Source: Nonomuraea candida (lineage in GTDB: Bacteria > Actinomycetota > Actinomycetes > Streptosporangiales > Streptosporangiaceae). From it: a stretch of DNA of 64,000 bases. The notes beneath the pieces were generated by a model. It did no database searches. It was not told the DNA's origin and was given only the letters and a program-made list of their open reading frames with translations. Of this stretch, positions 42,024 through 51,204 are shown piece by piece (position 1 is the first letter of the stretch; each line of letters begins with the position of its first letter). Location of the stretch: contig NZ_JOAG01000042.1 of the NCBI RefSeq assembly GCF_000725485.1, positions 72,899 to 136,898 on the forward strand, given 5' to 3'. Made by a program: the position numbers and the translations under genes.

Positions 42024-42937
42024 GGGCCGCCGCGCGGGGGCAGTCGTGGCCGGCGGCCGCCATGCTGTCCCCCACCATGATCGTGCTCGCCCTCGTGGTC
42101 TTCTACCCCCTGGTCGCGGCCATGCGGGAGTCGTTCTACGAGAGCGGTCAGCGCCTGGACGCCGACGGCTTCGTGGTCGAGGGCGAGTGGTTCGCCGGCC
42201 TGGCCAACTACGCGGGCGTCGTGCAGCAGCGCTTCCTGAACGCCGCGCTCAACACCACGCTGTTCACCGTCGTGACCGTCGCCCTGGAGGTCGTGCTCGG
42301 GGTGGCGATGGCGCTGGTCATGCGGCGCGCGTTCCGGGGACGGGCGTTCCTGCGGGCCAGCATCCTCGTCCCGTGGGCGGTGCCGACCGCCGTCGCCGGC
42401 CTGATGTGGAAGTGGATCTTCCAGGCGGACGGCGTGGCGAACGCGCTGCTCGGCACCGAGATCCTCTGGACGGCCGACGGCCCGTGGGCCAAGCTCGCCG
42501 TGGTCGTCGCCGACGTGTGGAAGACGTCGCCGTTCGTGGGGCTGCTGGTGCTGGCCGGGCTGCAGATCATCCCGGCCGAGGTGTACGAGGCCGCCCGCGT
42601 GGACGGCGCCACGCCCCGGCAGACGTTCTGGCGCGTCACCCTGCCCCTGGTCAAGCCCGCCCTGCTGGTGGCCGTGCTGTTCCGGCTGATGGACGCGCTG
42701 CGCGTGTTCGACCTGCCGTACGTGATGATCGGGCCGCGCAAGCAGTCGGTGGAGACGCTGTCCGGGCTCATCTGGGACGAGGCCACCCGGGTCCACTATG
42801 GGCCCGCGTCGGCGTACGGGACGGCGTTGTTCCTGTACATCGCGGTGATCGCGTTCGTGTTCGTGAAGCTGCTCGGGGCGGACCTGCTGAGTGACGTACG
42901 GGCGCGGCGTAAGGAGGCGGCCCGCGATGGCGCGTGA
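42020..42937 (+). CDS. Sugar ABC transporter permease, MalF type
   Basis: 305 aa, six membrane spans (ATMIVLALVVFYPL-like first span; FLRASILVPWAVPTAVAGLMW). The EAA loop EVYEAARVDGATPRQTFWRVTLP contacts the ATPase. GTG 42020 overlaps the binding-protein stop (GTGA). Partner of the following permease. Confidence 0.94.
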   Translation: MRAAARGQSWPAAAMLSPTMIVLALVVFYPLVAAMRESFYESGQRLDADGFVVEGEWFAGLANYAGVVQQRFLNAALNTTLFTVVTVALEVVLGVAMALVMRRAFRGRAFLRASILVPWAVPTAVAGLMWKWIFQADGVANALLGTEILWTADGPWAKLAVVVADVWKTSPFVGLLVLAGLQIIPAEVYEAARVDGATPRQTFWRVTLPLVKPALLVAVLFRLMDALRVFDLPYVMIGPRKQSVETLSGLIWDEATRVHYGPASAYGTALFLYIAVIAFVFVKLLGADLLSDVRARRKEAARDGA

Positions 42938-43763
42938 GCGGGTGAGGGCACGGCGGTTCTGGGGCAGCGCGGGCATGCTCGGCATCGCGCTGTACTGCCT
43001 GGTGCCCTTCTACTGGATGGTGGTGTCGAGCTTCCGCCGCACCGCCGACATCCACGACAAGACGCCCTGGCCCGCGCCGTGGTCGCTGGAGAGCTACGGG
43101 GCGGTCTTCGCCGCCGACATGGGCTTCGGCCGGTCGCTGCTCAACAGTTTCGTCGTGGCGGGCACCACCACCCTGGTGACGCTGGCGGTGGGGACGCTGG
43201 CGGCCTACGCGCTGGCCCGGCTGGAGTTCCGGGGCAAGAACGTGGTGCTGGCGCTGGTCATCGCCGTGTCGATGTTCCCCGGGGCGCTGCTCATCGTGCC
43301 GCTGCTGGAGCTGTTCACCACGATCGGCTGGATCAACACCTACCAGGCGATGATCGTCCCGTCGATGTCCTTCGCCCTGCCGCTGACGATCTGGAACCTG
43401 ACCACGTTCTTCCGGCAGTTGCCGTACGACCTGGAGCAGGCGGCCATGATCGACGGCTGCACGCCCTTCGCCGCCTTCCGCCGCGTCATGCTGCCCCTCG
43501 CCGCGCCGGGCGTCTTCACCACGGCGATCCTGGCCTTCATCGCCACCTGGAACGAGTTCATCATCGCCGTCACCATGGTCAACGACCAGGCCCGGCAGCC
43601 GGCCACGGTGCGCATCGCGCAGTTCACCGGCGCGGCCCAGTTCGACACGCCCTTCGGCACGCAGATGGCGGCCGGGGTGCTGGTGACGATCCCGCTCGTC
43701 CTGCTGGTGCTGTTCTTCCAGCGCCGCATCGTCGCCGGGCTGACGGCGGGCGCCCTGAAGTAG
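42927..43763 (+). CDS. Sugar ABC transporter permease, MalG type
   Basis: 278 aa. First span MLGIALYCLVPFYWMVVSSF; EAA loop DLEQAAMIDGCTPFAAFRRVMLP; last span TIPLVLLVLFFQRRIVAGLTAGALK with the short C-terminal tail of the family. ATG 42927 lies 9 nt after AAGGAGG, inside the end of the MalF-type gene (11-bp overlap). Last gene of the operon; a hairpin follows. Confidence 0.95.
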   Translation: MARERVRARRFWGSAGMLGIALYCLVPFYWMVVSSFRRTADIHDKTPWPAPWSLESYGAVFAADMGFGRSLLNSFVVAGTTTLVTLAVGTLAAYALARLEFRGKNVVLALVIAVSMFPGALLIVPLLELFTTIGWINTYQAMIVPSMSFALPLTIWNLTTFFRQLPYDLEQAAMIDGCTPFAAFRRVMLPLAAPGVFTTAILAFIATWNEFIIAVTMVNDQARQPATVRIAQFTGAAQFDTPFGTQMAAGVLVTIPLVLLVLFFQRRIVAGLTAGALK

Positions 43764-43780
43764 CCGGCCCGTCGTCCCGA

Positions 43781-43807
43781 GGGGTCCACCTGGCACAAGT
43801 GGCCCCC
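43781..43807 (+). terminator. Hairpin after the sugar ABC operon
   Basis: GGGG-T-CCAC pairs with GTGG-C-CCC(C) around a 9-nt loop, 18 bp after the permease stop. GC-rich, without a U-tract. Confidence 0.5.
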
Positions 43808-43868
43808 CGGGCGGCTCCGCAGCCGGGATACTGGTGGCGGACTTCTTTCGACGAAACAGGGGGCCGCG

Positions 43869-45983
43869 GTGCGTACCTGGTTCGAGCCCGAGGAGGCGGA
43901 GGAGTTCGAAGCGGCCAGGTCCGTGCTGCTGCGGCGCTGCCTCGCCTGGGCGGCCGAGCACGGCCGCCCGGCCGACGGCCTGCTGATCGCCTCCGCCGTC
44001 GAGGCCCGCCACCACAGCCACGACGGCCGCATCGCCTACTGGGACGAACGCCAGATCAGGCGCCACCTGCTGGCCTGGGTGCCGAGATACGTCGTGGCGC
44101 CCAGGGAGGTCCTGGAGATCGCGCCGGAGGTCCTGCGCACGTACCTGCACTATCTGGCCGCCACCGGCCTGCGCGACCCCCGCGGCGCCACCCTCGCCGA
44201 GGCCGACGAGGTGATCGCCCGCCTCGCCCCCGACTTCCGCCGCGCCCTGGACGACCCCTACCGCCAGGGCCTGGGCAAGTTCTGGGCGCAGACGGCGCTC
44301 GACCACGGCACCGACCTGGCCGACCCCGGCGGTGTGGCGGAGTTCGAGCGCGACCTCGACGCCGGCCGCATCCGGTACGACGCGGACGTGCTCGACCGGC
44401 TGCTGGCCGACCGCCACGCGGAGAAGGGCCACGACCTGGAGGAGGAGCGCGCCCGCCCCCTGCCGCCCATCGCCCTTCCCCCGGCGCGGGCCCTGCGCGA
44501 GGCCGCCGCGGCCGGCCCGCTCGTCCGGCAGCTCGTCACCCTGGCCGACTGGGCGGGCGAGAAGGGCCGCCCCCTCACCGCGGCGGGCCGCCTCCCCCTC
44601 GCGGCGGCCCGCGAGCTGTCCGCCCTGCTCGGCACCGGCGAGCAGGACCTCCGGGTACGCAGCTCCGCCGGCCTCCCCCGCCTGAGCCTGCTCCTGGCCT
44701 GGGCCGGGCGGCTGCGCCTGATCCGCACCACCGGGGGCCGCCTCTACCGGGAGGCCGGATCGGCCCCGCTCCTCGACGACCCCTGGGCGCTGTGGACCCG
44801 CGCCTTCGAGACCCTCCCCGACCTGATCCACGCGACCACCACCCGGCGCCCCGCCCCCGGACCAGACCACGCGACCGCCACCCGGCCGACCGGCCCCGGA
44901 CCAAGCCAGGCGACCGCCACCCGGCCGACCGGCCCCGGACCAGGTCGGGCGAGCACCGCCGGCCGGCCTGGCCCCCTCGTCGGCGAGCTCCTCCCCGGCC
45001 TCCTCGACACGATGTACGGCCTGGGCGACGTGCCCGTCCGCCACCTGGAGGAGACGGCGTGGCCGGCCTGCCGGGAGCACGCCGCCGCCGGCGGGGAGGA
45101 CCATCGGCGCCACCACGACCTCTGGCGCCGCGCCGTGGCCGCCGACCTGCGGCGGGCCTTCGACCTCCTCGCCGACCTCGGCGCCGTGGAGCTGACCCGC
45201 GGCCCCGCCGGCGAACGCCGGCCGAAGGCTCTGGACCACGAGGACCAGGAGTTCCCGCCGGACGCGATCGACCGCCTGCGGACCGGCCTCGCCGCCCCGG
45301 ACCTCCTCCTGGCCCGCCTGACCCCGCTCGCCCTGCACGCCCTGCGCACCTCCCTGCTGGCCCGGGGCCGGGACGCCCCGCTGGTCGGCGAGCTGGCCAC
45401 CGCCCCGCCCGCCGAGCTGCTCGGCGTCCTCAGCCAGCACTACCCGCTTCCGGAAGCCGCGGCCGAGCTGAACGCCTGGCTCTCCCGCCCCGGCCAGGAC
45501 GTGGCCGCCCTCCTCCAGGCCGTCCGCGACTGCCCGTTCCGCACCCGCGCCGCCGCCATGCTCGACGTCCTGGCCGAGACCCTTCCCGAGGGCCCGGCCC
45601 TCCTGCGCGCCCTCCGCCGCGACCCCGTCCTCGGGCCCACCGCCCTGACCTTCCTCGTGGACGAGGGCGAGGTCGATCCCGGGACGCTGGGGCAGCACGA
45701 GCACCTGCTGCTGGCGGCGGAGAACTTCCTGACCCTGCTGGAGCTCGGCGGGCCGCAGGCGCTGATCGAGCAGCTGAAGGCGATGGCGGGCAAGGAGGCG
45801 TACGAGCTGGCGGCCGCCGTCCTGGCGTCGGGGCACCATGACGTGGCGGGCCTGGCGGAGATGCGCGAGCTGGTGGCCGAACCGCTGCGCGCCACCATCA
45901 ACCGCCCCCTGCGTCTCATCCCGGGCACGGGGCCCGGCCGCCGGACCCGCTCCACGGGCCGGGGGCGGCGCCGGGACCGCTGA
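43869..45983 (+). CDS. Large hypothetical protein, helical, no recognised domain
   Basis: 704 aa from GTG 43869 (MRTWFEPEEAEEFEAARSVL). Largely helical and acidic, ending in a basic tail (RRTRSTGRGRRRDR). No catalytic or membrane signature was seen; segments such as LIASAVEARHHSHDGRIAYWDERQIRRHL and HLLLAAENFLTLLELGGPQALIEQLKAMAG (quoted in part) suggest conserved helical modules. A Thr/Pro/Gly repeat block (13-residue units, about 320-360) interrupts it. It stands alone between the sugar operon terminator and a convergent aldo/keto reductase gene. Confidence 0.7.
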   Translation: MRTWFEPEEAEEFEAARSVLLRRCLAWAAEHGRPADGLLIASAVEARHHSHDGRIAYWDERQIRRHLLAWVPRYVVAPREVLEIAPEVLRTYLHYLAATGLRDPRGATLAEADEVIARLAPDFRRALDDPYRQGLGKFWAQTALDHGTDLADPGGVAEFERDLDAGRIRYDADVLDRLLADRHAEKGHDLEEERARPLPPIALPPARALREAAAAGPLVRQLVTLADWAGEKGRPLTAAGRLPLAAARELSALLGTGEQDLRVRSSAGLPRLSLLLAWAGRLRLIRTTGGRLYREAGSAPLLDDPWALWTRAFETLPDLIHATTTRRPAPGPDHATATRPTGPGPSQATATRPTGPGPGRASTAGRPGPLVGELLPGLLDTMYGLGDVPVRHLEETAWPACREHAAAGGEDHRRHHDLWRRAVAADLRRAFDLLADLGAVELTRGPAGERRPKALDHEDQEFPPDAIDRLRTGLAAPDLLLARLTPLALHALRTSLLARGRDAPLVGELATAPPAELLGVLSQHYPLPEAAAELNAWLSRPGQDVAALLQAVRDCPFRTRAAAMLDVLAETLPEGPALLRALRRDPVLGPTALTFLVDEGEVDPGTLGQHEHLLLAAENFLTLLELGGPQALIEQLKAMAGKEAYELAAAVLASGHHDVAGLAEMRELVAEPLRATINRPLRLIPGTGPGRRTRSTGRGRRRDR
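44828..44945 (+). repeat. 39-bp in-frame tandem repeat in the large hypothetical gene
   Basis: Two near-perfect 39-bp units (44862-44900, 44901-44939) preceded by a decayed copy; they encode QATATRPTGPGPS-type blocks. Confidence 0.85.
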
Positions 45984-46054
45984 AGGCCGGCACCAGCGCC
46001 GGCGCCAGTGCTGGGGAGGAGCCGGGCCGGTCAGCCGTATGGCGGCGGACGCGC

Positions 46055-47050
46055 TCAGCGCTCGCTGTCGAGGTCGGCCATCGCCTGGCTGGGGTAGCGG
46101 TCGCCCTTGGCCGCGCCGGGCGGGATGAGCTCGTCGATCCGGGCGAGCTCCCCCGCGTCGAAGGAGACCCGCCCGCTGTCGATCATCGTGGCCACCTGGT
46201 CCGGCCGCCGCGCGCCGATGACCGGCACGATGTCCTCCCCCTGCGCCGCGACCCAGGCGATGGCGAGCTGCGCGACGGTGACGCCCTTGGCCGCGGCCAG
46301 CTCCGCCAGCCGCGCGACCAGCGCGCCGTTGTGCTCGCGGTTGGCCCCCTGGAAGCGCGGCAGCGCCGCCCGGGCCCCGCCGAGCGCCCCGCTGCCGCCG
46401 ATCAGCCCGCGGGACAGCACGCCGTACGCGGTGATCCCGATGCCGAGCTCGCGGCACACGGGCCGGATCTCGTCCTCTATGCCCCGGCTGAGCAGCGAGT
46501 ACTCGATCTGCAGGTCGCTGATCGGCGCGACGGCGGCAGCGCGGCGGATCGTCTCGGCCCCGACCTCGCTGAGGCCGATGTGGCGGACGTAGCCCTGCTC
46601 GACGAGCTCGGCGATCGCGCCGACGGTCTCCTCGACGGGCACGGCCGGGTCGAGCCGGGCCGGGCGGTAGATGTCGACGTGGTCGGTGCCGAGGCGCTGC
46701 AGCGAGTAGGTCAGGAAGTTCCGCACCGAGGCGGGACGGGCGTCGATCCCGCTCATCCGGCCGTCGGGCCCGCGCAGGGCGCCGAACTTGACGGAGAGCA
46801 CGACCTCGTCCCGGTCGCGGCCCTCCAGCGCGCGGCGGATGAGCAGCTCGTTGTGCCCGGAGGCGTAGAAGTCGGCGGTGTCCAGCAGGGTGCCGCCGGC
46901 GTCCAGGTAGGCGTGCAGGACGCGGACGGCTTCGTCCTCGTCCACCTGGCCGTAGACGCCGGACAGGCCCATCCCGCCGAGGGCGGGCGAGGAGACGGTG
47001 GGGCCGGTGCGGCCGAGGCGGCGGGTGGCGAGCGTGGTCGTCGATGTCAT
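46055..47050 (-). CDS. Aldo/keto reductase
   Basis: 331 aa (beta/alpha)8 NADPH-dependent reductase. TRRLGRTGPTVSSPALGGMGLSG start, catalytic Asp/Tyr in LLDTADFYASGHNE, KFGALRGPDG (Lys), then HVDIYRPARLDP and GYVRHIGLSEVG. The IYRPARLDP loop replaces the common YQ.H motif. ATG 47050. Divergent from an XRE-family regulator over a 25-bp perfect palindrome; it is very likely the regulator's target. Physiological carbonyl substrate unknown. Confidence 0.94.
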   Translation of the reverse strand: MTSTTTLATRRLGRTGPTVSSPALGGMGLSGVYGQVDEDEAVRVLHAYLDAGGTLLDTADFYASGHNELLIRRALEGRDRDEVVLSVKFGALRGPDGRMSGIDARPASVRNFLTYSLQRLGTDHVDIYRPARLDPAVPVEETVGAIAELVEQGYVRHIGLSEVGAETIRRAAAVAPISDLQIEYSLLSRGIEDEIRPVCRELGIGITAYGVLSRGLIGGSGALGGARAALPRFQGANREHNGALVARLAELAAAKGVTVAQLAIAWVAAQGEDIVPVIGARRPDQVATMIDSGRVSFDAGELARIDELIPPGAAKGDRYPSQAMADLDSER

Positions 47051-47096
47051 GCCCTCCACCCTGCGGGCCGCCGCACGCCGGGAGAAGGCCCGGCCC

Positions 47097-47121
47097 AACC
47101 AGGGACAACCTGTCCCTGGTT
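47097..47121. promoter_or_regulatory. 25-bp perfect palindrome between AKR and XRE genes
   Basis: Arms AACCAGGGACA (47097-47107) and TGTCCCTGGTT (47111-47121) with a 3-bp centre. It lies 46 bp upstream of the AKR start and 31 bp upstream of the regulator start. Confidence 0.8.
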
Positions 47122-47152
47122 ACGCGTCATGCGCCGTTCGTACACTGAGGGC

Positions 47153-47998
47153 GTGATCGACCGTGCCGGCCTCGCCGACTTCCTGCGCCGCCGCCGGGAG
47201 CTGCTGCGCCCCGCCGACGTGGGCCTGCCCGCCGGCGTCCGCCGCCGCACGCCCGGCCTGCGGCGCGACGAGGTGGCGCTGCTGGCGGGCATGTCCAGCG
47301 ACTACTACGCCCGGCTGGAGCAGTGCCGGGGCGCGAACCCGTCCGGGCCCATCGTCGCCTCCCTGGCCCGCGCGCTCCGCTGCGACCTGGACGAGCGCGA
47401 CCACCTCTTCCACCTGGCCGGCCTGACGCCGCCGGCCCGCCGCGCCGGACGGCACATCCGCCCCGGCCTGATCAGCCTGGCCGACCGGCTCACCGACGTG
47501 CCCGTCGCCATCTGCACCGACCTGCACGAGGCGCTGTGGCACAACGCCCTCGCCGACGTGGTGCTGGGCCCGCTGGAGCAGCGTACGGGCCTGGACCGCT
47601 ACGTCCCGTGGCGCTGGTTCACCGAGCCCGGCTTCCGTGACCGCTCCCCCGAGGAGGACTGGCCCCGGCTCTCGGCCTCGACCGTCAGCGACCTGCGGGC
47701 GACGTACTCGCGGCGGGCCGGCGACGACGACGTCGTGGAGCTGGTGCACGCGCTGCTGGAGCACAGCGCGGAGTTCCGCGAGCTGTGGGAGCGGCACGAG
47801 GTCGCGGTCCGCCGCTTCGACCGCAAGCGGCGGCTGCACCCGGAGGTCGGCGTCCTGGACCTGACCTGCGAGGTGCTGCTCACGCCGGAGGCGGACCTCA
47901 AGGTGCTGGCGTTCTTCCCGGTGGAGGGCACGGACACGCGCGAGAAGCTGGAGCTGCTGCGCGTCATCGGGACGCAGAGCTTCCGCACGACCGCCTGA
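47153..47998 (+). CDS. XRE-family regulator with MmyB-type ligand domain
   Basis: 281 aa. HTH in RTPGLRRDEVALLAGMSSDYYARLEQ, then the MmyB-like PAS-type domain: ICTDLHEALWHNALADVVLG, WRWFTEPGFRDRSPEEDW, LLTPEADLKVLAFFPVEGTD. GTG 47153 gives MIDRAGLADFLRRRRELL. Regulators of this family usually control one adjacent divergent oxidoreductase, as here. Confidence 0.93.
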   Translation: MIDRAGLADFLRRRRELLRPADVGLPAGVRRRTPGLRRDEVALLAGMSSDYYARLEQCRGANPSGPIVASLARALRCDLDERDHLFHLAGLTPPARRAGRHIRPGLISLADRLTDVPVAICTDLHEALWHNALADVVLGPLEQRTGLDRYVPWRWFTEPGFRDRSPEEDWPRLSASTVSDLRATYSRRAGDDDVVELVHALLEHSAEFRELWERHEVAVRRFDRKRRLHPEVGVLDLTCEVLLTPEADLKVLAFFPVEGTDTREKLELLRVIGTQSFRTTA

Positions 47999-48019
47999 CC
48001 CGCCCGGAACCTCGAGGGC

Positions 48020-49090
48020 CTACCGGTGTGACGCCCCCGCGTTGCCGCGTACCGGCTCCCTGAGCCGCTCGCCCGCCCTGCGGCGCAGGTGGTAGGAGGC
48101 GGTGGCGACGGCGAGCGCGCCGCCCCAGATCGGCCAGAAGCACTCGGGCAGCCACGCGCCCCACTCGTCCCAGGCGAACCGCCCCCCGAGCGTCCACCTG
48201 ATGTACGTCAGCCCGGCCACGGTGATGATGATCGAGACGAACCCGGCCGGGATGACCGCCAGCAGGGGCGGCACCCGCCGGCCGCCCAGCCCCGGCAGCA
48301 GGCGCGGGAACACCTCGCCCCACCGCTGGGTCAGCCCGAGGGTGAGCACGCCGCCGAACGCGCCGAACGTCGCCAGATAGGCCCCCGCCAGCCACAACCC
48401 GTCCTCGCCCGCGGCCAGGAACTCCCGGCTCACGCCGAGCGGGATGCCCAGCGCCCAGGCCCACCGGGTGGCGCAGTACAGCAGCGGCACGGCGACCGCC
48501 ACGTACACGGCCCGCCGTCCCCGTTCCGGCGTGAACCAGCGCGCCCCTCCCTGCCGCCGCCCGCACTCCAGCGCCGCGGCGGCCAGCAGCAGCCCGCCGA
48601 GCACGCACACGAGCTGGTTGAGCACCGGCCACGGCCAGGCGTCGGCGAAGGTCGCGCCGCCCAGGCCCCAGCCGAACAGCGGCGCGACCAGGAGCAGCGG
48701 CGTGTAGGCGACGCCCATCATCACCCGCGAGTCGGGGATCACCAGGACCAGCAGCACGGCGATCGGCCAGGCGAACACCAGCGGCAGCCGCCCGCCGCCG
48801 CGACGCGCCGGCGGGACCCGGCCGCCGTCCCCGCGCACGAGCGGAGGCCGGCCTCCTCCGCGCGCCAGGGCCAGCGCCGTGGCGGCGGTGAGAAGGGCGA
48901 AGGCGGCGACGAACCAGCCGAAGCCCGGTGTGGTCGCGGCCAGGATGGACAGTGCCCCGTCCGGGTCGGGATCGGAGGCGCCCCACGGGTAACCGGGCAG
49001 GCCGAGCGCCCACGCCGTACCCAGGAGGCCGTAGACCAGCGCCCACAGCGCCGCCGCGTGCCCCCACCGGACGAACTCGAGAATCTTCAT
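48020..49090 (-). CDS. Polytopic membrane protein of unknown function
   Basis: 356 aa with about eight hydrophobic helices (AAALWALVYGLLGTAWALG, FGWFVAAFALLTAATALAL, VFAWPIAVLLVLVIP, LNQLVCVLGGLLLAAAALE, AVYVAVAVPLLYCATRW, AVIPAGFVSIIITVAGLTYIR and others). No catalytic motif recognised. ATG 49090 (MKILEFVRWGHAA) was chosen; upstream in-frame ATGs at the TGCCGTTCGGCA repeats are regulatory DNA. Divergent from a two-component system, with three operator copies in between, so it is probably that system's target. Confidence 0.8.
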   Translation of the reverse strand: MKILEFVRWGHAAALWALVYGLLGTAWALGLPGYPWGASDPDPDGALSILAATTPGFGWFVAAFALLTAATALALARGGGRPPLVRGDGGRVPPARRGGGRLPLVFAWPIAVLLVLVIPDSRVMMGVAYTPLLLVAPLFGWGLGGATFADAWPWPVLNQLVCVLGGLLLAAAALECGRRQGGARWFTPERGRRAVYVAVAVPLLYCATRWAWALGIPLGVSREFLAAGEDGLWLAGAYLATFGAFGGVLTLGLTQRWGEVFPRLLPGLGGRRVPPLLAVIPAGFVSIIITVAGLTYIRWTLGGRFAWDEWGAWLPECFWPIWGGALAVATASYHLRRRAGERLREPVRGNAGASHR

Positions 49091-49128
49091 GTACGGCAGC
49101 CTCGCGCCGCGGGCGCCCCGCGGCACAG

Positions 49129-49226
49129 ATGCCGTTCGGCATGAGTCGCGCCCCGCGGAGGTGCCGTTCGGCACCCGCGGCGAGCGCGCCGGGCACGTAG
49201 CCGCCCGTGGAGGTGCCGTTCGGCAT
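49129..49226. promoter_or_regulatory. Three direct copies of the inverted repeat TGCCG-TT-CGGCA
   Basis: Copies at 49129-49142, 49161-49174 and 49213-49226, each a 12-bp core with 1-bp extensions. They occupy the 174-bp divergent gap between the membrane protein and the histidine kinase. Good candidate sites for the NarL-type response regulator of this locus. Confidence 0.75.
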
Positions 49227-49264
49227 CTGCGGCCGGGCGCGCCCGGGCGCGTATCGTCGCTCGG

Positions 49265-50428
49265 GTGAACGTGCTCCCGGTCCTGTCCTTCCTGTCCGCC
49301 GCCGCGGTGGCGGCCGCGGCGGCGTTCCGGCCGCAGCTCAGGTCACGGCTCAGGTCACGGCTCGGGTCACGGCTCGGGTCACGGCTCGGGTCACGGCTCG
49401 GGTCACGCCTGCCCTGGCCGGTCCTCGCGGTCGCGGCGCTGTCCCTGGCCACCACGCTCGCGCACGCCGCCGCCGGGGCGGCCCGCACCGGGCCGGGCTA
49501 CGAGCTGCTCGGGATGGCCGAGAGCGTCGTCCTGATGGGGCTGGCCGGCCTGGTGACCCGGTACGCGCCGCCCCGGCGGGCCGTGCCCGCCGCGCTCGCC
49601 GCGGGGATGGCCTCGTCCATGTGGATGCTGCGCTTCTTCGTCCCCGCGTCGCCGCTGGAGGCGGTGGGGGTGTGCGCGTTCTGGGGCCTGGGGGCGCTCC
49701 TGGCCGCCGGGGCGGGCAACCACCTGCGCTCGGTCCAGGCCCGGCAGGAGCGGGCGGTGGCCGACGCGCGCACCGAGCTGCGGTTGCGGCTCGCCAGGGA
49801 CCTGCACGACTTCGTCGCCCACGACATCAGCGAGATGATCGCGTACGCGCAGGCCGGCGGAATCGCGGGAGATCCCCGGCAGGCGCTCGAACGCGTCGAG
49901 GCGGCCGGGCAGCGGGCCATGTCGATGCTGGACCGTACGCTGGACATGCTCCACCACGACCGGCCCCGCACCCCGGCCGGCGACCTGGACGGCATCCGCG
50001 AGGCCGCCGAACGCTTCTCCGCCGCGGGCCCCGCCCGCGTGCGCCTGAGCATGCGCGCGCCCGCCGAGGTCCCGGCGGAGACGGCGGCGCTGGCCTACCG
50101 GATCGTGATCGAGGGCCTGACCAACATCCGGCGGCACGCCCCGCACGCCGGCCGGGCCGACCTGGGCATCAGCGCCGCGGACGGCGTCCTGGAGATCACG
50201 CTGACCAACGACGGGGTGAGCCGGACGCCCGGCGACCGGCACGGCGGCGGCTCCGGGCTGGCCGGGCTGACGACGCTCGTCCGGGAACAGGGCGGCGAGC
50301 TGGTGTCGCGGGCCGTACCGGACGGGTGGTCGCTGGCGGCCCGCCTGCCGCTGGCACAATCGGCCGGGTGGCCATCCGCATCCTCATCGCCGACGACCAG
50401 GAAGGCATCCGGAGCGCCTTCCGGATGA
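49265..50428 (+). CDS. Sensor histidine kinase (NarL-partner type)
   Basis: 387 aa. About four to five membrane spans in residues 1-150, then the HisKA_3 phospho-acceptor H181 in LRLARDLHDFVAHDISEMI and an ATPase domain (YRIVIEGLTNIRRHAPHA, GSGLAGLTTLV). Residues about 25-49 are a run of RSRL/GSRL units from a 12-bp repeat between the first two hydrophobic segments. GTG 49265. Overlaps the response-regulator gene by 61 bp. Confidence 0.92.
   Translation: MNVLPVLSFLSAAAVAAAAAFRPQLRSRLRSRLGSRLGSRLGSRLGSRLPWPVLAVAALSLATTLAHAAAGAARTGPGYELLGMAESVVLMGLAGLVTRYAPPRRAVPAALAAGMASSMWMLRFFVPASPLEAVGVCAFWGLGALLAAGAGNHLRSVQARQERAVADARTELRLRLARDLHDFVAHDISEMIAYAQAGGIAGDPRQALERVEAAGQRAMSMLDRTLDMLHHDRPRTPAGDLDGIREAAERFSAAGPARVRLSMRAPAEVPAETAALAYRIVIEGLTNIRRHAPHAGRADLGISAADGVLEITLTNDGVSRTPGDRHGGGSGLAGLTTLVREQGGELVSRAVPDGWSLAARLPLAQSAGWPSASSSPTTRKASGAPSG
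49339..49410 (+). repeat. 12-bp tandem repeat x6 in the sensor kinase gene
   Basis: Six units of (C/G)(A/G)GGTCACGGCT type, in frame, encoding (R/G)SRL repeats. Confidence 0.88.
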
Positions 50429-51096
50429 TCCTCGACGCCCAGCCCGACATGACGGTGGTGGCCGAGGCCGCCGACGGCCGTGCCGCGATCGACACGGCCA
50501 CGGCGATCCGCCCGGACGTCGTGCTCGCCGACATCCGCATGCCCGCCGCCGACGGCATCGAGGTCACCCGCGCCCTGGCCGGCACCGGCATCCGCGTCGT
50601 GATCGTCACCACGTTCGGCCACGACGAGTACGTTCACGCCGCGCTCCGGCACGGCGCCGACGGCTTCATCCTCAAACGCTCCGGCCCCGCCCTGCTCGTC
50701 GAGGCCGTCCGGGCGGCGATGAACGGCGACATGCTGATCAGCCCGCAACTCACCGTACGCCTGCTCCGCGACCGCCCCCACCCGCCCGCACCACACACCC
50801 CGCCGCACACCGCACCACACACCGCACCGCACACCGCGACCCCCGGCGCGACCCCCGACGCGACCCCCGACGCGACCCCATGGGACGCGTCCCCGGACAT
50901 CGTCCTCACCGAACGCGAGACCGAGATCGTCACCATGGTCGCCCACGGCAAGACCAACGCCGAGATCGCGGCGGAGCTCTTCCTCTCCCCCGGCACGGTC
51001 AAGAACCACATCGCCACCATCCAGCGCAAGACCGGCACCCGCAACCGCGTCGCCATAGCCTCCTGGGCCTGGTCCACCGGCAGAGCCCGACCCTGA
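50368..51096 (+). CDS. NarL/LuxR-type response regulator
   Basis: 242 aa. Receiver RILIADDQEGIRSAFRMIL with phospho-acceptor D55 (VVLADIRMP) and Lys in FILKRSGP; C-terminal LuxR HTH LTERETEIVTMVAHGKTNAEIAAELFLSPGTVKNHI in parts. The interdomain linker (about 140-170) is built of HTAP and ATPD repeats (12-bp units). GTG 50368 lies inside the kinase gene. It probably binds the three TGCCGTTCGGCA sites upstream of the operon. Confidence 0.93.
   Translation: MAIRILIADDQEGIRSAFRMILDAQPDMTVVAEAADGRAAIDTATAIRPDVVLADIRMPAADGIEVTRALAGTGIRVVIVTTFGHDEYVHAALRHGADGFILKRSGPALLVEAVRAAMNGDMLISPQLTVRLLRDRPHPPAPHTPPHTAPHTAPHTATPGATPDATPDATPWDASPDIVLTERETEIVTMVAHGKTNAEIAAELFLSPGTVKNHIATIQRKTGTRNRVAIASWAWSTGRARP
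50790..50880 (+). repeat. 12-bp repeats in the response-regulator linker
   Basis: CACACCGCAC-type units followed by GCGACCCCCGAC units; both in frame. Confidence 0.8.
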
Positions 51097-51204
51097 CCGC
51101 GCCCACCCCTCGCCCTCGCCCCTCGCCCTCGTTTCGACCGCCGGCCCGACCGCCGGAGTCCGTTCAGACCTGGAACCCCGGCAGCCGTCCGCAGCGCTTC
51201 ACGC

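Noticed and set aside
49087..49488. Upstream extension of the membrane protein gene with repeated MPNG(T/I) starts.
   Set aside because: The repeats come from the three TGCCGTTCGGCA operator copies; ATG 49090 gives a normal membrane-protein start.
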